Origin: JBFMDU01 sp034431935
Lineage (GTDB): Bacteria; Chloroflexota; Dehalococcoidia; GIF9; JBFMDU01
Assembly (NCBI GenBank): GCA_034431935.1
Contig: DAOUCU010000074.1
Location: forward strand, 1-30,979
Length of the DNA: 30,979 bases
Direction of reading: 5' to 3'
The notes under the pieces were generated by a model. The model did no database searches. It saw only the letters and a program-made list of their open reading frames with translations, and had not been told where the DNA came from. A program made the translations under genes and the position numbers. Below, one piece after another: positions 1 through 7,646 of the stretch (its first letter is position 1; each line of letters begins with the position of its first letter).

Positions 1-812
1 AAGCGCTGGTTCTCAAGCATAAGGAATTCGGGGAAGCCGATAAAGTCTTGACGCTGTACACACTGGAGTACGGCAAGATCCGGGCGGTGGCCAAGGGTGT
101 CCGAAGGCCTGGGAGCAAGCTCGGCGGGCACCTCGACCTTCTCACCCACAGCCAGTTATTTCTGGCCCACGGCCGCAATCTCGATATTGTTACCCAGGCG
201 CAGACCATTGACGCCTTTCTTAATCTCAAAAGTGACCTTGACCGACTTTCATGCGGTCTATATGTAGCCGAGCTTGTCGACTGTTTCACCGAGGAGCGGA
301 TGGAGAGCCGGGCGGTCTTCGATCTGACACTGAACACTCTCCGTTATCTAGCGGACTCTTCATTTCCAAATACTGCACTCAGATACTTTGAACTGCATCT
401 TGTCCACCATCTGGGTTACCGGCCCGAGCTTCATAGCTGTGCTTCATGCGGTGCGCCTCTCCGGCCGGTCGCAAACTTCTTTCATCCGGTCAGCGGCGGC
501 GTCCTGTGCCCGGGATGTGCTCTGAATGTAACCCATGTCCGTCCGCTCAGTCTCAATGCCTTTAAAATACTGCGCCTGTGGCAGGACTGCAACTTCGATG
601 ACGCCTTTCGGGTCAGGGTGAACGGGGAACTGGCCGGCGAGCTGGAGATGGTGATGAGGTCGTATGTGAAGTACCTGCTTGAACGGGACCTCAAGACTGC
701 GGAGTGGCTGGATAGGCTGAAGCGTGACAGGCTGTTTGGTAATCGGGCCGGGCCAGCGGGCATTGACAGCGGCGGTGCCGGGGACTACAATTCCGCCTCA
801 ATCGGCAGGTAG
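1..812 (+). CDS. recO: DNA repair protein RecO (5' end cut by window)
   Basis: RecO acts in RecF-pathway recombination, helping load RecA on SSB-coated single-stranded DNA. The reading frame is open from base 3, and its first visible codons read ALVLKHKEFGEADKVLTLYT, the conserved start of the RecO OB-fold. The TTG at 48 is therefore internal, and the true start lies a few codons before the window. The OB-fold is followed by a helical domain and a zinc finger, CASC then CPGC about 20 residues later (bases 450-520). The usual RecO length is about 240-260 residues, so only roughly the first ten are missing. The C-terminal tail after the last helix is rich in Gly and Ser and probably disordered. 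The next gene starts about 120 bp downstream and is not coupled to it. Confidence 0.93.
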   Translation, partial: ALVLKHKEFGEADKVLTLYTLEYGKIRAVAKGVRRPGSKLGGHLDLLTHSQLFLAHGRNLDIVTQAQTIDAFLNLKSDLDRLSCGLYVAELVDCFTEERMESRAVFDLTLNTLRYLADSSFPNTALRYFELHLVHHLGYRPELHSCASCGAPLRPVANFFHPVSGGVLCPGCALNVTHVRPLSLNAFKILRLWQDCNFDDAFRVRVNGELAGELEMVMRSYVKYLLERDLKTAEWLDRLKRDRLFGNRAGPAGIDSGGAGDYNSASIGR

Positions 813-933
813 CTGTAATGTACAGGCTGGTCAGTGGCTTACCGCACTCCAGGCGGTTGGGGGCCGAGTTTTAGTCTCCGCTTCGGGCGATTCGGAGAGA
901 CCGGTATTCGTTTCTCCGGTCAGATTTCCGTTT

Positions 934-2478
934 ATGACTGCCGAATCATACCATCCAAAGCCAGGCGACAGGGTTGTCCGCATTCGCCGTCTTAAGGCGC
1001 ATCCTTTAAGGCGTGTGATGGGAATTCCGGCGCTTTTCAGTACGTCTTACGGTGATGTCGGTTCGTCGATTTACTACGCATTGGGTTTGGTAGCGATGGT
1101 GTCATTGGGAGCGACACCAGTGGCACTCGGTATTGCCGCGATATTCTTCGTTTGTACGGCGCTGACCTATGCTGAAGGGACGGCGATGATTCCCGAAGCC
1201 GGCGGCTCGGCAACGTTTGCCCGGCATGCCTTCAATGACCTGTCAGGATTCATATCCGGGTGGGCGCTAATGTTCGGCTATATCGTCACCATTGCCATTT
1301 CGGCCTACACCATACCGTCCTATCTCGCTTTTTTCTGGCCGGTACTTAAGGAATCGGCTTTTTTAGGCACCTTAATAGCTATGGCTGTGGTGGTCTTCCT
1401 GATACTTATCAACGTCCTTGGAGTTCGGGAGTCTTCGGTCTTCAACTTAGCGCTCGCTATTCTGAGCCTCCTTACGCAACTGTTGTTGATAATACTGGCA
1501 TTTATCTTTCTTTTCTCACCATCAGTCTTTCTTGAGCGCGTTGCTAACTACTGGCCATCCACCAGCAACCTGCTATTTGGTGTGGCCATAGCGGCTATCG
1601 CTTATACCGGGGTGGAAACAGCCTCCCAGATGGTGGAGGAAGCGAGGCGCCCCCGGGTAAGTGTGCCGAGGACACTGACATTACTCATATTCGTGGTGGT
1701 CATCATCTTTGGCGGCATTTGTGCCGCCGCCTTTTCCGCTATGACGCCTGAAGAACTGGCTACGGACTGGGCAAAGGACCCGGTGGCGGGTATTGCCCGC
1801 GGTATTTTGCTTTCACTAACGCCAGAGAAAGCGGCAATGAGCGGTGACCCGCTCACCACAATGGCTCTTACTCAATTATTCGGCATATTGCATAATCTTT
1901 TGCCGGTGCTGGTATCGGTGCTTGCGGCTACGATTCTGTTGATAGCGACCAACGCCGGCCTCATGGGCATATCCCGCCTGGCCTTTTCGCTGGGCCGTTT
2001 ACGTTTGATACCAGAGGGACTGTCGCGGATTCACCCGCACTTCAAGACGCCGTATCCTTCTATTGTCCTCTTTGGTCTGGTGGCAATCATACTTCTGGCT
2101 CCGGGATTTTTCTGGCCGGGTGTCTTTGAGAGTCTGGGTGGGCTCTATGCATTCGGCTCGATGCTGTCCTTCAGCTTTGCCCACGCCTCTATCATTAGTC
2201 TCAGGATACGCAAGCCGAACGAGGGACGGCCGTTTAAGCTGGGATGGAACATCAAAGTGGCCGGACGCGAACTGCCGTTGAGCGCGATTTTCGGTCTGCT
2301 TGGCACCTTGTCCATCTGGATTGTCATTCTCATCTTGCAGCCAATAAGCCGCTATGTCGGGTTTGCCTGGATGATTGGCGGCGTGGCCATGTATCTAATC
2401 TATCGCATGCGTACCGGTGTGAAAGGGGGAGACATTGCGGCTACTCCGGGTCCGACTTATAATGGACGTCTGCCATGA
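934..2478 (+). CDS. APC-family permease (amino acid/cation transporter)
   Basis: Integral membrane transporter of the amino acid-polyamine-organocation superfamily, with about twelve hydrophobic segments. Family features include the first-helix stretch STSYGDVGSSIYYALG, the motif YTGVETASQMVEEARRP before a helix, and LMGISRLAFSLGR late in the protein. The frame stays open upstream to a GTG at 724 inside recO, but that extension is not membrane-like. The first sensible start is ATG 934, giving 514 residues, although no strong ribosome binding site precedes it. Its stop overlaps the next start (ATGA). Being coupled to a UspA-like protein and two TrkA/RCK proteins suggests a regulated transporter, perhaps of potassium as in KimA-type APC proteins. 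The substrate cannot be read from the sequence; an amino acid is equally possible. Confidence 0.85.
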   Translation: MTAESYHPKPGDRVVRIRRLKAHPLRRVMGIPALFSTSYGDVGSSIYYALGLVAMVSLGATPVALGIAAIFFVCTALTYAEGTAMIPEAGGSATFARHAFNDLSGFISGWALMFGYIVTIAISAYTIPSYLAFFWPVLKESAFLGTLIAMAVVVFLILINVLGVRESSVFNLALAILSLLTQLLLIILAFIFLFSPSVFLERVANYWPSTSNLLFGVAIAAIAYTGVETASQMVEEARRPRVSVPRTLTLLIFVVVIIFGGICAAAFSAMTPEELATDWAKDPVAGIARGILLSLTPEKAAMSGDPLTTMALTQLFGILHNLLPVLVSVLAATILLIATNAGLMGISRLAFSLGRLRLIPEGLSRIHPHFKTPYPSIVLFGLVAIILLAPGFFWPGVFESLGGLYAFGSMLSFSFAHASIISLRIRKPNEGRPFKLGWNIKVAGRELPLSAIFGLLGTLSIWIVILILQPISRYVGFAWMIGGVAMYLIYRMRTGVKGGDIAATPGPTYNGRLP

Positions 2479-2918
2479 TGAAGCTAAGCCGGATTCTTGT
2501 ACCCGTCAGCGACGATATTGCGGCGGAGGAAGGACTAAAGCTGGCCTGTTTTTTGGCCCGACAGTCGAAAGCAAAAGTATACGTTGTCTATGTGATTGAG
2601 GTGAAGCGGAGCTTGCCTCTCGATGCTCAGATCCCGGGTGACATAAAGATGGCGGAGCAGGTGCTGACGCGGGCTGAGGACATTGCTGCTGATGAGGACT
2701 GCGAGATCGAGACTGACCTGCTACAGGCCAGGGATGTGGGCAGTGCTATTATTGACGAGGCGCAGGAACGGGCGGTTGATCTTATCGTAATGGGTACTGA
2801 GCAGAAGAAACGTTTTGGTTTCTACCATGTAAGTGATACCATTTATCATGTTATGCGCTACGCGCCGTGTCGGGTAGTGCTCCTGCAAAAGCCGCCGGGG
2901 GGCAAAAACAAGGAATGA
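2475..2918 (+). CDS. Universal stress protein (UspA-like)
   Basis: A single Usp domain of 147 residues, the usual size, with the typical start KLSRILVPVSDDIAAEEGLK and the typical end MRYAPCRVVLLQK. ATP-binding Usp proteins carry G-x2-G-x9-G-(S/T) near the C-terminus. Here the matching stretch reads MGTEQKKRFGFYHVSDT, which keeps the first glycine but not the second and third, so ATP binding is doubtful. Translation can start at ATG 2475 or at ATG 2478; both overlap or abut the permease stop. It ends in ATGA with the next gene. Given its position, it may be the detached cytoplasmic regulatory module of the permease; that is an inference from context. Confidence 0.88.
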   Translation: MMKLSRILVPVSDDIAAEEGLKLACFLARQSKAKVYVVYVIEVKRSLPLDAQIPGDIKMAEQVLTRAEDIAADEDCEIETDLLQARDVGSAIIDEAQERAVDLIVMGTEQKKRFGFYHVSDTIYHVMRYAPCRVVLLQKPPGGKNKE

Positions 2919-3325
2919 ACATTGTCATCATGGGGTGTGGGCGGACAGGTGCGCAACTGGCCTCGAGTATGGATGCCGCAAAGCACAAGGTAGCGGTAAT
3001 CGATATCAGCACGGGAAGTTTCGCCAGGTTGCCAGCGTCTTTCAGCGGTGTTGCCCTGCTCGGCGATGGGACTGATGAAGAGGTACTACGTAAGGCAGGG
3101 ATTGAGCAGGCCGATGCTTTCGTGGCGGTTACCCAATCCGACAACCGCAACATCATGGCCGCTCAGATAGCCAAATACGTATTCCACGTGCCCCGGGTCA
3201 TCTGCCGCATTTATGACCCGCTAAGGAAGGATGTTTATGAGGCGCTGGGACTTGAGGCTATCAGCCCGACTACGGTGTTTGCAGAACTGATCAAGGATCA
3301 ACTGGAAGCCGAGCCACAGAGGTGA
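2915..3325 (+). CDS. TrkA-N (RCK_N) domain protein
   Basis: A stand-alone Rossmann domain of 136 residues. The frame is open further upstream, but the start is ATG 2915, because from there the sequence reads MNIVIMGCGRTGAQLA with the GxGxxG nucleotide-binding loop. The second strand ends in an Asp (KVAVIDIS), consistent with NAD(H)-type binding. No TrkA-C (RCK_C) domain follows. Such subunits gate K+ transporters and channels by binding nucleotides. It overlaps the uspA stop by four bases and is followed, seven bases later, by a second TrkA protein. Two unlike TrkA proteins side by side recall CeoB/CeoC of actinobacteria. Confidence 0.88.
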   Translation: MNIVIMGCGRTGAQLASSMDAAKHKVAVIDISTGSFARLPASFSGVALLGDGTDEEVLRKAGIEQADAFVAVTQSDNRNIMAAQIAKYVFHVPRVICRIYDPLRKDVYEALGLEAISPTTVFAELIKDQLEAEPQR

Positions 3326-3332
3326 GGCGCCG

Positions 3333-4016
3333 ATGTATATTGTGATTGCCGGCGGCGGCATGGTTGGCTACTACCTGTGCCGGGCATTGCTGGCAGAAGG
3401 GCACGAGGTAATTGTCATCGAAAAAGACCGACGTCGCTTCCAGCGGGGCGAAGACGAACTGGGCAGTGTCTTTATGCTTGGTGATGGTTGCGAAGCCTCG
3501 GTACTGGCTGAAGCCGGCATTGAAAGGGCCGATATCTTCATCGCTGCCACCGACCAGGATGAGGACAATCTTGTGGCCTGCCAGGTCGCCAAGTACCGCT
3601 TTAACGTATCTAAAACGATTGCCCGCATCAACAACCCGCGCAACGAGCCGATTTTCAGGCAGTTGGGCATTGACCGTACGGTTAGCCAGGTTAAGCATAT
3701 GCTTGAGGACATTGAGGAGCAGATTCCGACGCATATACTGGCCCGGCTCTTCACTCTGGCGGATGTTGGCCTTGAAATCGTGGAGCTTAAGGTTTCGGCC
3801 GACTCGCCGGTGGTTGGTCGTCATGTGAGTGAACTGTCTTTGCCGGAGAACTCGGTTTTTTCACTGTTGCTCCGCGAAGGTGAGAAGCCTCAGGTGCCGG
3901 CGTCAGACGTGGCCATCATGCCCGGCGACCGGATAATCGCTGTTACCAGTCCCGAGGGCGAGCCAGCGCTTCTGGAGTTATTCAGTCCGAAACGTCCCGG
4001 TGGCAAGAATGGTTAA
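3333..4016 (+). CDS. TrkA family protein (RCK_N + RCK_C)
   Basis: A potassium-transport regulatory subunit of 227 residues. Residues 1-120 form a Rossmann fold with the loop AGGGMVGYYL and an acidic end of strand two (VIVIEKD), the NAD(H) signature. Residues about 140-220 form the TrkA-C domain (GLEIVELKVSADSPVVGRHV, then IMPGDRIIAVTSPEG). This is the standard single-copy RCK_N/RCK_C arrangement, unlike the 450-residue doubled TrkA of enterobacteria. A ribosome binding site (GAGG) lies just upstream of ATG 3333. No TrkH or KtrB membrane partner is present in the window, so the APC permease two genes upstream is the obvious candidate partner. Its stop overlaps the start of pheA. Confidence 0.9.
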   Translation: MYIVIAGGGMVGYYLCRALLAEGHEVIVIEKDRRRFQRGEDELGSVFMLGDGCEASVLAEAGIERADIFIAATDQDEDNLVACQVAKYRFNVSKTIARINNPRNEPIFRQLGIDRTVSQVKHMLEDIEEQIPTHILARLFTLADVGLEIVELKVSADSPVVGRHVSELSLPENSVFSLLLREGEKPQVPASDVAIMPGDRIIAVTSPEGEPALLELFSPKRPGGKNG

Positions 4017-4824
4017 GGTGGCTTTCCAGGGGGAGCGGGGTGCTTACAGTGAGGAAGCGGTGATGCGCTTCTTTGGGGAGGCCGAACTGGTACCGTGTCC
4101 CGTGCTGGGCGACGTTTTTAAGATGGTTTCCACCGGTCAGGCGTCTTTCGGTGTGGTGCCGCTCGAGAACTCCCAGGCGGGTAGTATTAACGACAGCTAC
4201 GACCTCCTGCTCAGCTATCCGCTCAATATTTATGGCGAGGTCTTTGTGCGCGTCAGTCATTGCCTGGTGGCCCTGCCCGGCGAAAAACTGGCGGCCATCA
4301 AGACGGTCTATTCCCACCCGCAGGCAATTGCCCAGAGTGAGGAATTCCTGCGCAGGCTTAATGTCGAGATTGTGCCGACGTACGATACGGCGGGAAGCGC
4401 CAAGATGATCCGGGAGAAAGAATTGAAGGGCGCCGCGGCCATCGCCAGCCGCAACGCCGCCCGCATTTACAATCTTGAGATACTGGCCGAGCATATCGAG
4501 ACCAACCCCAATAACTACACCCGCTTTGTCGTCATTTCGGAAGAGAGGGCCAAGCGGGCAGAGAAGAACAAGACTTCACTGGTCTTCGCCGTCAAGAACG
4601 TGCCCGGAGCGCTGTATTCCATTTTGGGTGCTTTTGCTAACCGTAATATCAACCTCACCAAGCTCGAGTCGCGCCCGCGTCGTGACCGGCCGTGGGAGTA
4701 CACCTTCTACGTTGACTTTGAGGGGCATCGCGAGGATGATGCCTGGCGCGAGGCCCTGAACGATGTCCGCGAAAAGGCAACTTTCGTCAAGATTCTCGGC
4801 TCGTACCCGCGGGCCGAGGAGTAG
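4009..4824 (+). CDS. pheA: Prephenate dehydratase
   Basis: Converts prephenate to phenylpyruvate in phenylalanine biosynthesis. It starts at ATG 4009 (a GTG at 4000 is an in-frame alternative), giving 271 residues, typical of a monofunctional P-protein without chorismate mutase. The N-terminal motif VAFQGERGAYSEEA is classic, and the catalytic Thr is T171 in NYTRFVVI. Residues about 187-270 form an ACT domain with GALY and ESRP (from residue 220), the motifs that bind Phe for feedback inhibition. Its start lies within the end of the second trkA gene, so it is probably co-translated with the permease/RCK cluster. A DAHP synthase for the same pathway lies 13 kb downstream. Confidence 0.95.
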   Translation: MVKVAFQGERGAYSEEAVMRFFGEAELVPCPVLGDVFKMVSTGQASFGVVPLENSQAGSINDSYDLLLSYPLNIYGEVFVRVSHCLVALPGEKLAAIKTVYSHPQAIAQSEEFLRRLNVEIVPTYDTAGSAKMIREKELKGAAAIASRNAARIYNLEILAEHIETNPNNYTRFVVISEERAKRAEKNKTSLVFAVKNVPGALYSILGAFANRNINLTKLESRPRRDRPWEYTFYVDFEGHREDDAWREALNDVREKATFVKILGSYPRAEE

Positions 4825-4880
4825 GGATGAATTTGTCTCTCTGACACCGGATACGTGTCTCAATCGGGATGATATACTGG

Positions 4881-4895
4881 TTGACTTGACTTGAC
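4881..4895 (+). repeat. Three tandem copies of TTGAC
   Basis: A perfect 5-bp tandem repeat in the 91-bp gap between pheA and the TPR gene. TTGAC resembles a -35 element, but no good -10 hexamer lies 16-18 bases further on before the ATG at 4916. A TATACT at 4873-4878 lies upstream and has no matching -35 at proper spacing. Function unknown; it may be chance. Confidence 0.4.
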
Positions 4896-4915
4896 GTTCA
4901 GCTTAAGATTGGGCC

Positions 4916-5608
4916 ATGTTTGGCGGTTCGTTCAAAGAGGCGGTCAGGCGCGACCCGCTTGTCCGTCTTTTCCGTAAGCTGACGGCACCACCGGATCCGG
5001 CTCAGTGGAACTACAAGAGGGCCCGTAAATATCTCGATTATCGGAGTAAGGACTTTAACTATAATTTGGCCATTGCCCACTTTAAAGAGGCAGTCCGGCT
5101 GGTGCCGGCCCATCCTTTGTATCACTGCAGTCTCGGCGAGGCCCTGCTTTCGGCGCCCTCGATGGCAGTCTTCCGCGGGATAAGGCCAGACTTCAGTCTG
5201 AGACGCGCGGTGGAACTGGCGGTACCGGAACTGCAAAAAGCAATCAGGCTGGCGCCGGAATTCGCCTGGCCGTATTACTTACTGGCGGTGGCACATGAAT
5301 ATCAGGGCCAGCTTGATAAGGCCCGGCAGTTGTGTCGCCAGGCGCTGGCTACCGATATGCCTAAGGAGGCCAAGGCCACGTTTGAAGCTTATCTGAAAGC
5401 ACTCGACGAGTATCCAGAGCGTATCCGGGATACGGAAAAGATCCGTCAGATGCAGGAGGAATGCCTCGCCAGACTGAATAAGGTGATGTCACTGCGCGAT
5501 GCCGGCAAGTACAGGGAAGCAGAGAAAGAACTTGAAGAAGTGAGTAAAGTATCACCGGGTGGAGCGTGGTTATTCGACACATTATGCAGGCTCGGGACCT
5601 CCTCTTAA
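4916..5608 (+). CDS. Tetratricopeptide-repeat protein
   Basis: A soluble 230-residue protein without signal peptide or membrane segment. TPR-like helix pairs are visible at about residues 48-78 (YNLAIAHFKEAVRLVPAHPL), 99-150 (ELQKAIRLAPEFAWPYYLLA, then GQLDKARQLCRQAL) and 181-228 (AGKYREAEKELEEVSKVSPG). TPR arrays mediate protein-protein contacts; no catalytic motif is present, so the function is unknown. It is preceded by a 91-bp gap and followed by about 95 bp, so it may be its own transcription unit. The ribosome binding site is weak (GATTGGG). The stretch after it (5609-5703) shows no gene and no convincing promoter or terminator. Confidence 0.8.
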   Translation: MFGGSFKEAVRRDPLVRLFRKLTAPPDPAQWNYKRARKYLDYRSKDFNYNLAIAHFKEAVRLVPAHPLYHCSLGEALLSAPSMAVFRGIRPDFSLRRAVELAVPELQKAIRLAPEFAWPYYLLAVAHEYQGQLDKARQLCRQALATDMPKEAKATFEAYLKALDEYPERIRDTEKIRQMQEECLARLNKVMSLRDAGKYREAEKELEEVSKVSPGGAWLFDTLCRLGTSS

Positions 5609-5703
5609 GTTTTAAGGTAGATTGCCGTTAGATGCAGGGTATCTAGCACCAAGTTCTCCTCTGGATTGAGCTTACTAATGGTTCTTGGTACGGTGTAAGC
5701 TAT

Positions 5704-6102
5704 ATGGTGAACATCAGGTGGCTGGTTTTTGACGCGGTCCTCGGCGGGATTCTCAAGGAAGGTGCACTTATTGCAGTTGCCTTGTGGGTGTTGCCGGCGA
5801 TGGGATACTACTTACCCCTGTGGGTCATCGTCGTTATCGGTCTGGCGCTGGCAGTTCAGTCCGGCTTTTCATACGTCATTGCGGCCCGTCTTCTTAAGCT
5901 TAAGCCGGTCACCGGCCCGCAGACGATGATTGGCAAGCGCTGTGTCACGACCACAATATTGAATCCTGATGGCTACGTTAGAATCGATGGTGAACTGTGG
6001 CGGGCAGTTTCTGCTGGCGGCGCCGTTGCAGCCGGTATGACGGTGCTGGTCGTCGCAGTTGATGGCATGTCGTTGACGGTGAGAGTCGAGCCATCTTTGT
6101 AG
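5704..6102 (+). CDS. NfeD-like membrane protein
   Basis: A 132-residue protein with two membrane segments (about residues 12-30 and 36-56) followed by a small beta-rich domain from about residue 70. Its pattern (IGKRCVTTTILNPDGYVRIDGELWRA, with a later GMTVLVVAVDGMSLTV; shown here in parts) matches the OB-fold NfeD C-terminal domain: G..G...T.L.P.G.V.I.GE.W.A, then G..V.V..V.G..L.V. NfeD proteins usually pair with a stomatin/prohibitin-like (SPFH) protein or the ClpP-like STOPP protease and act at the membrane. Neither partner is adjacent here, and this is the short form lacking the protease domain. Start at ATG 5704; the GTG at 5707 is an alternative. Confidence 0.72.
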   Translation: MVNIRWLVFDAVLGGILKEGALIAVALWVLPAMGYYLPLWVIVVIGLALAVQSGFSYVIAARLLKLKPVTGPQTMIGKRCVTTTILNPDGYVRIDGELWRAVSAGGAVAAGMTVLVVAVDGMSLTVRVEPSL

Positions 6103-6156
6103 TTCTGGCATGTACGGTGAACAAACGGTTCGTGGTAAGATAACGCAGCCAGCGAT

Positions 6157-6615
6157 ATGAACATCGTCATTTACGAAGATATGCCACGGTATGACGCTGG
6201 CATGAAGATCGTTCTGGCCGTTCCGGTGGCGATTTTCGTAATCACCGCAATACAGGTATACATAAGTGAAGGCATCGAGTCGGCTCTGTTTATAGTGGTT
6301 CCCTTCGCAGTAGTATGTTTGATTTTCTTACTGGTAATGCCGAGACATTATCAGGTACTTGACGACCGCGTTAGGGTAGTGTTGGGAGGTCCCTTCTCAA
6401 TCGGCTATTCATTCTCTGGTGTGAAGGAAGTTGTGCAACAAAGAAGCCTCTGGCCAAGTATTAACTTCGTGACGGCGTTATCTTCGAAGCGTGTGGTTTA
6501 TATAAGTCGTTTCAAGGGGATGCCGGTGGCGATTACTCCGACCGACCCACAGGCATTTATCAGCGCCGCCGGGCGGGCGATGGCCTCTTGGAAGCGGATT
6601 GGAGGAGAAGGATGA
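6157..6615 (+). CDS. Membrane protein with bacterial PH-like domain
   Basis: A 152-residue protein with two hydrophobic segments at about residues 17-37 and 41-61. A beta-rich cytoplasmic part then begins MPRHYQVLDDRVRVVLGGPFSI, runs through SGVKEVVQQ, and ends with RVVYISRFKGMPVAITPTDP followed by a helix. This layout (two membrane helices, then a strand-rich domain ending in ITP-x-DP-x-x-F) is that of the small bacterial PH-domain membrane proteins. Function unknown. Its stop overlaps the mtnA start as ATGA, and its last codons supply the mtnA ribosome binding site (GGAGGAGAAGG), so the two are translationally coupled. Confidence 0.65.
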   Translation: MNIVIYEDMPRYDAGMKIVLAVPVAIFVITAIQVYISEGIESALFIVVPFAVVCLIFLLVMPRHYQVLDDRVRVVLGGPFSIGYSFSGVKEVVQQRSLWPSINFVTALSSKRVVYISRFKGMPVAITPTDPQAFISAAGRAMASWKRIGGEG

Positions 6616-7646
6616 TCCAGCCGCTTGAATGGACGGGGTCCGCACTTCGAGTAATTGACCAGACGAAGCTGCCTTCAAGGCTGGTCCGGCTGGACCTGTA
6701 TGATTACCGTGGCGTGGTAGAAGCGATCAAGACTATGCGGGTGCGTGGGGCACCGGTAATCGGTATTGCCGCCGGGTACGGCATCGCGCTCGGCGCACGT
6801 GGCATCAGGGCTGATTCAAAGCGCGACTTCATGAGCAAGCTCGAGGTAATCATCAGAGACTTCGCCGCCAGCCGGCCAACGGCGGTTGACCTTTTCCATG
6901 TTATTGACAGGATGCGCGCTGTCGCGCAGAAGGCAGATTTAGGTGACATCGGGCGCATGCTTTCAGTCGAGGCCAGGAAGATTCATGCTTGGCAGGCAGC
7001 GGCCACCAAGCGTATCGGCAGGTTTGGCGCCGGGCTGATACCGGATGGGGCCACGGTGTTGACGCATTGCAACGCCGGGTCTTTGGCGGCCGCCGGGATC
7101 GGGACGGCTCTGGGCGTCATTGCGGAAGCAGTCAGACAGGGTAAAAAAGTGACAGTGATGGCTGACGAAACGCGGCCGCTACTGCAGGGTGCGCGGCTGA
7201 CCGCATGGGAGTTGAAGCAGGTAGGAATCCCGGTTACGATAATCACGGACTCGATGGCCGGGCATTTTATGAAGCAGGGTGTAATTGATTGCGTTATCGT
7301 GGGTGCGGATCGTATAACCGCAAACGGCGACTTCGCCAACAAGATTGGCACTTATACTCTGGCAGTACTGGCCAGGGAAAACGGCGTACCTTTCTACGTG
7401 GCGGCACCGTTGTCCAGTGTTGACGTCTCCGTGAAATCGGGTGATGATATTCCTATCGAAGAGAGGTCGGAGCGTGAGGTGACGCACCTCGGAGACAAAC
7501 GTTTAGCGCCGCGCGGCGTCCCGGCGCGCAATCCGGCCTTTGACGTTACTCCGGCTGAGTATGTTACTGCTATTATTACTGAGCGGGGGATCGTAGTTAG
7601 ACCGAGCAGGCGCAAAATATTGAAATTATTCAAGGAGAGCAACTGA
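6612..7646 (+). CDS. mtnA: S-methyl-5-thioribose-1-phosphate isomerase
   Basis: Isomerises methylthioribose-1-phosphate to methylthioribulose-1-phosphate in methylthioadenosine (MTA) salvage. Start ATG 6612 is fixed by the conserved beginning MIQPLEWTGSALRVIDQTKL and by a strong ribosome binding site; 344 residues is the family length. Catalytic Cys153 (THCNAGSLA) and Asp233 (VGADRITANGD) are both present, as are MRVRGAPVIGIAAGYG and NKIGTY. This argues for MtnA rather than an eIF2B-type regulatory subunit or ribose-1,5-bisphosphate isomerase, which are the main look-alikes. It is followed without a gap by mtnP (shared base in TGATG). No mtnB, mtnC, mtnD, mtnK or mtnW is visible in the window, so the fate of the product is not shown here. 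Confidence 0.94.
   Translation: MIQPLEWTGSALRVIDQTKLPSRLVRLDLYDYRGVVEAIKTMRVRGAPVIGIAAGYGIALGARGIRADSKRDFMSKLEVIIRDFAASRPTAVDLFHVIDRMRAVAQKADLGDIGRMLSVEARKIHAWQAAATKRIGRFGAGLIPDGATVLTHCNAGSLAAAGIGTALGVIAEAVRQGKKVTVMADETRPLLQGARLTAWELKQVGIPVTIITDSMAGHFMKQGVIDCVIVGADRITANGDFANKIGTYTLAVLARENGVPFYVAAPLSSVDVSVKSGDDIPIEERSEREVTHLGDKRLAPRGVPARNPAFDVTPAEYVTAIITERGIVVRPSRRKILKLFKESN

Noticed and set aside
724..933. N-terminal extension of the APC permease from GTG 724
   Set aside because: It overlaps recO, is not membrane-like and has no family similarity; the permease sequence begins after ATG 934.
3291..3824. 177-codon open frame on the minus strand over the second trkA gene
   Set aside because: Antisense to a clear TrkA protein; no motif and no ribosome binding site of note.
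4841..4878. Promoter made of CTGACA and TATACT before the TPR gene
   Set aside because: Spacing of 26 bases is too long for a sigma-70 promoter.
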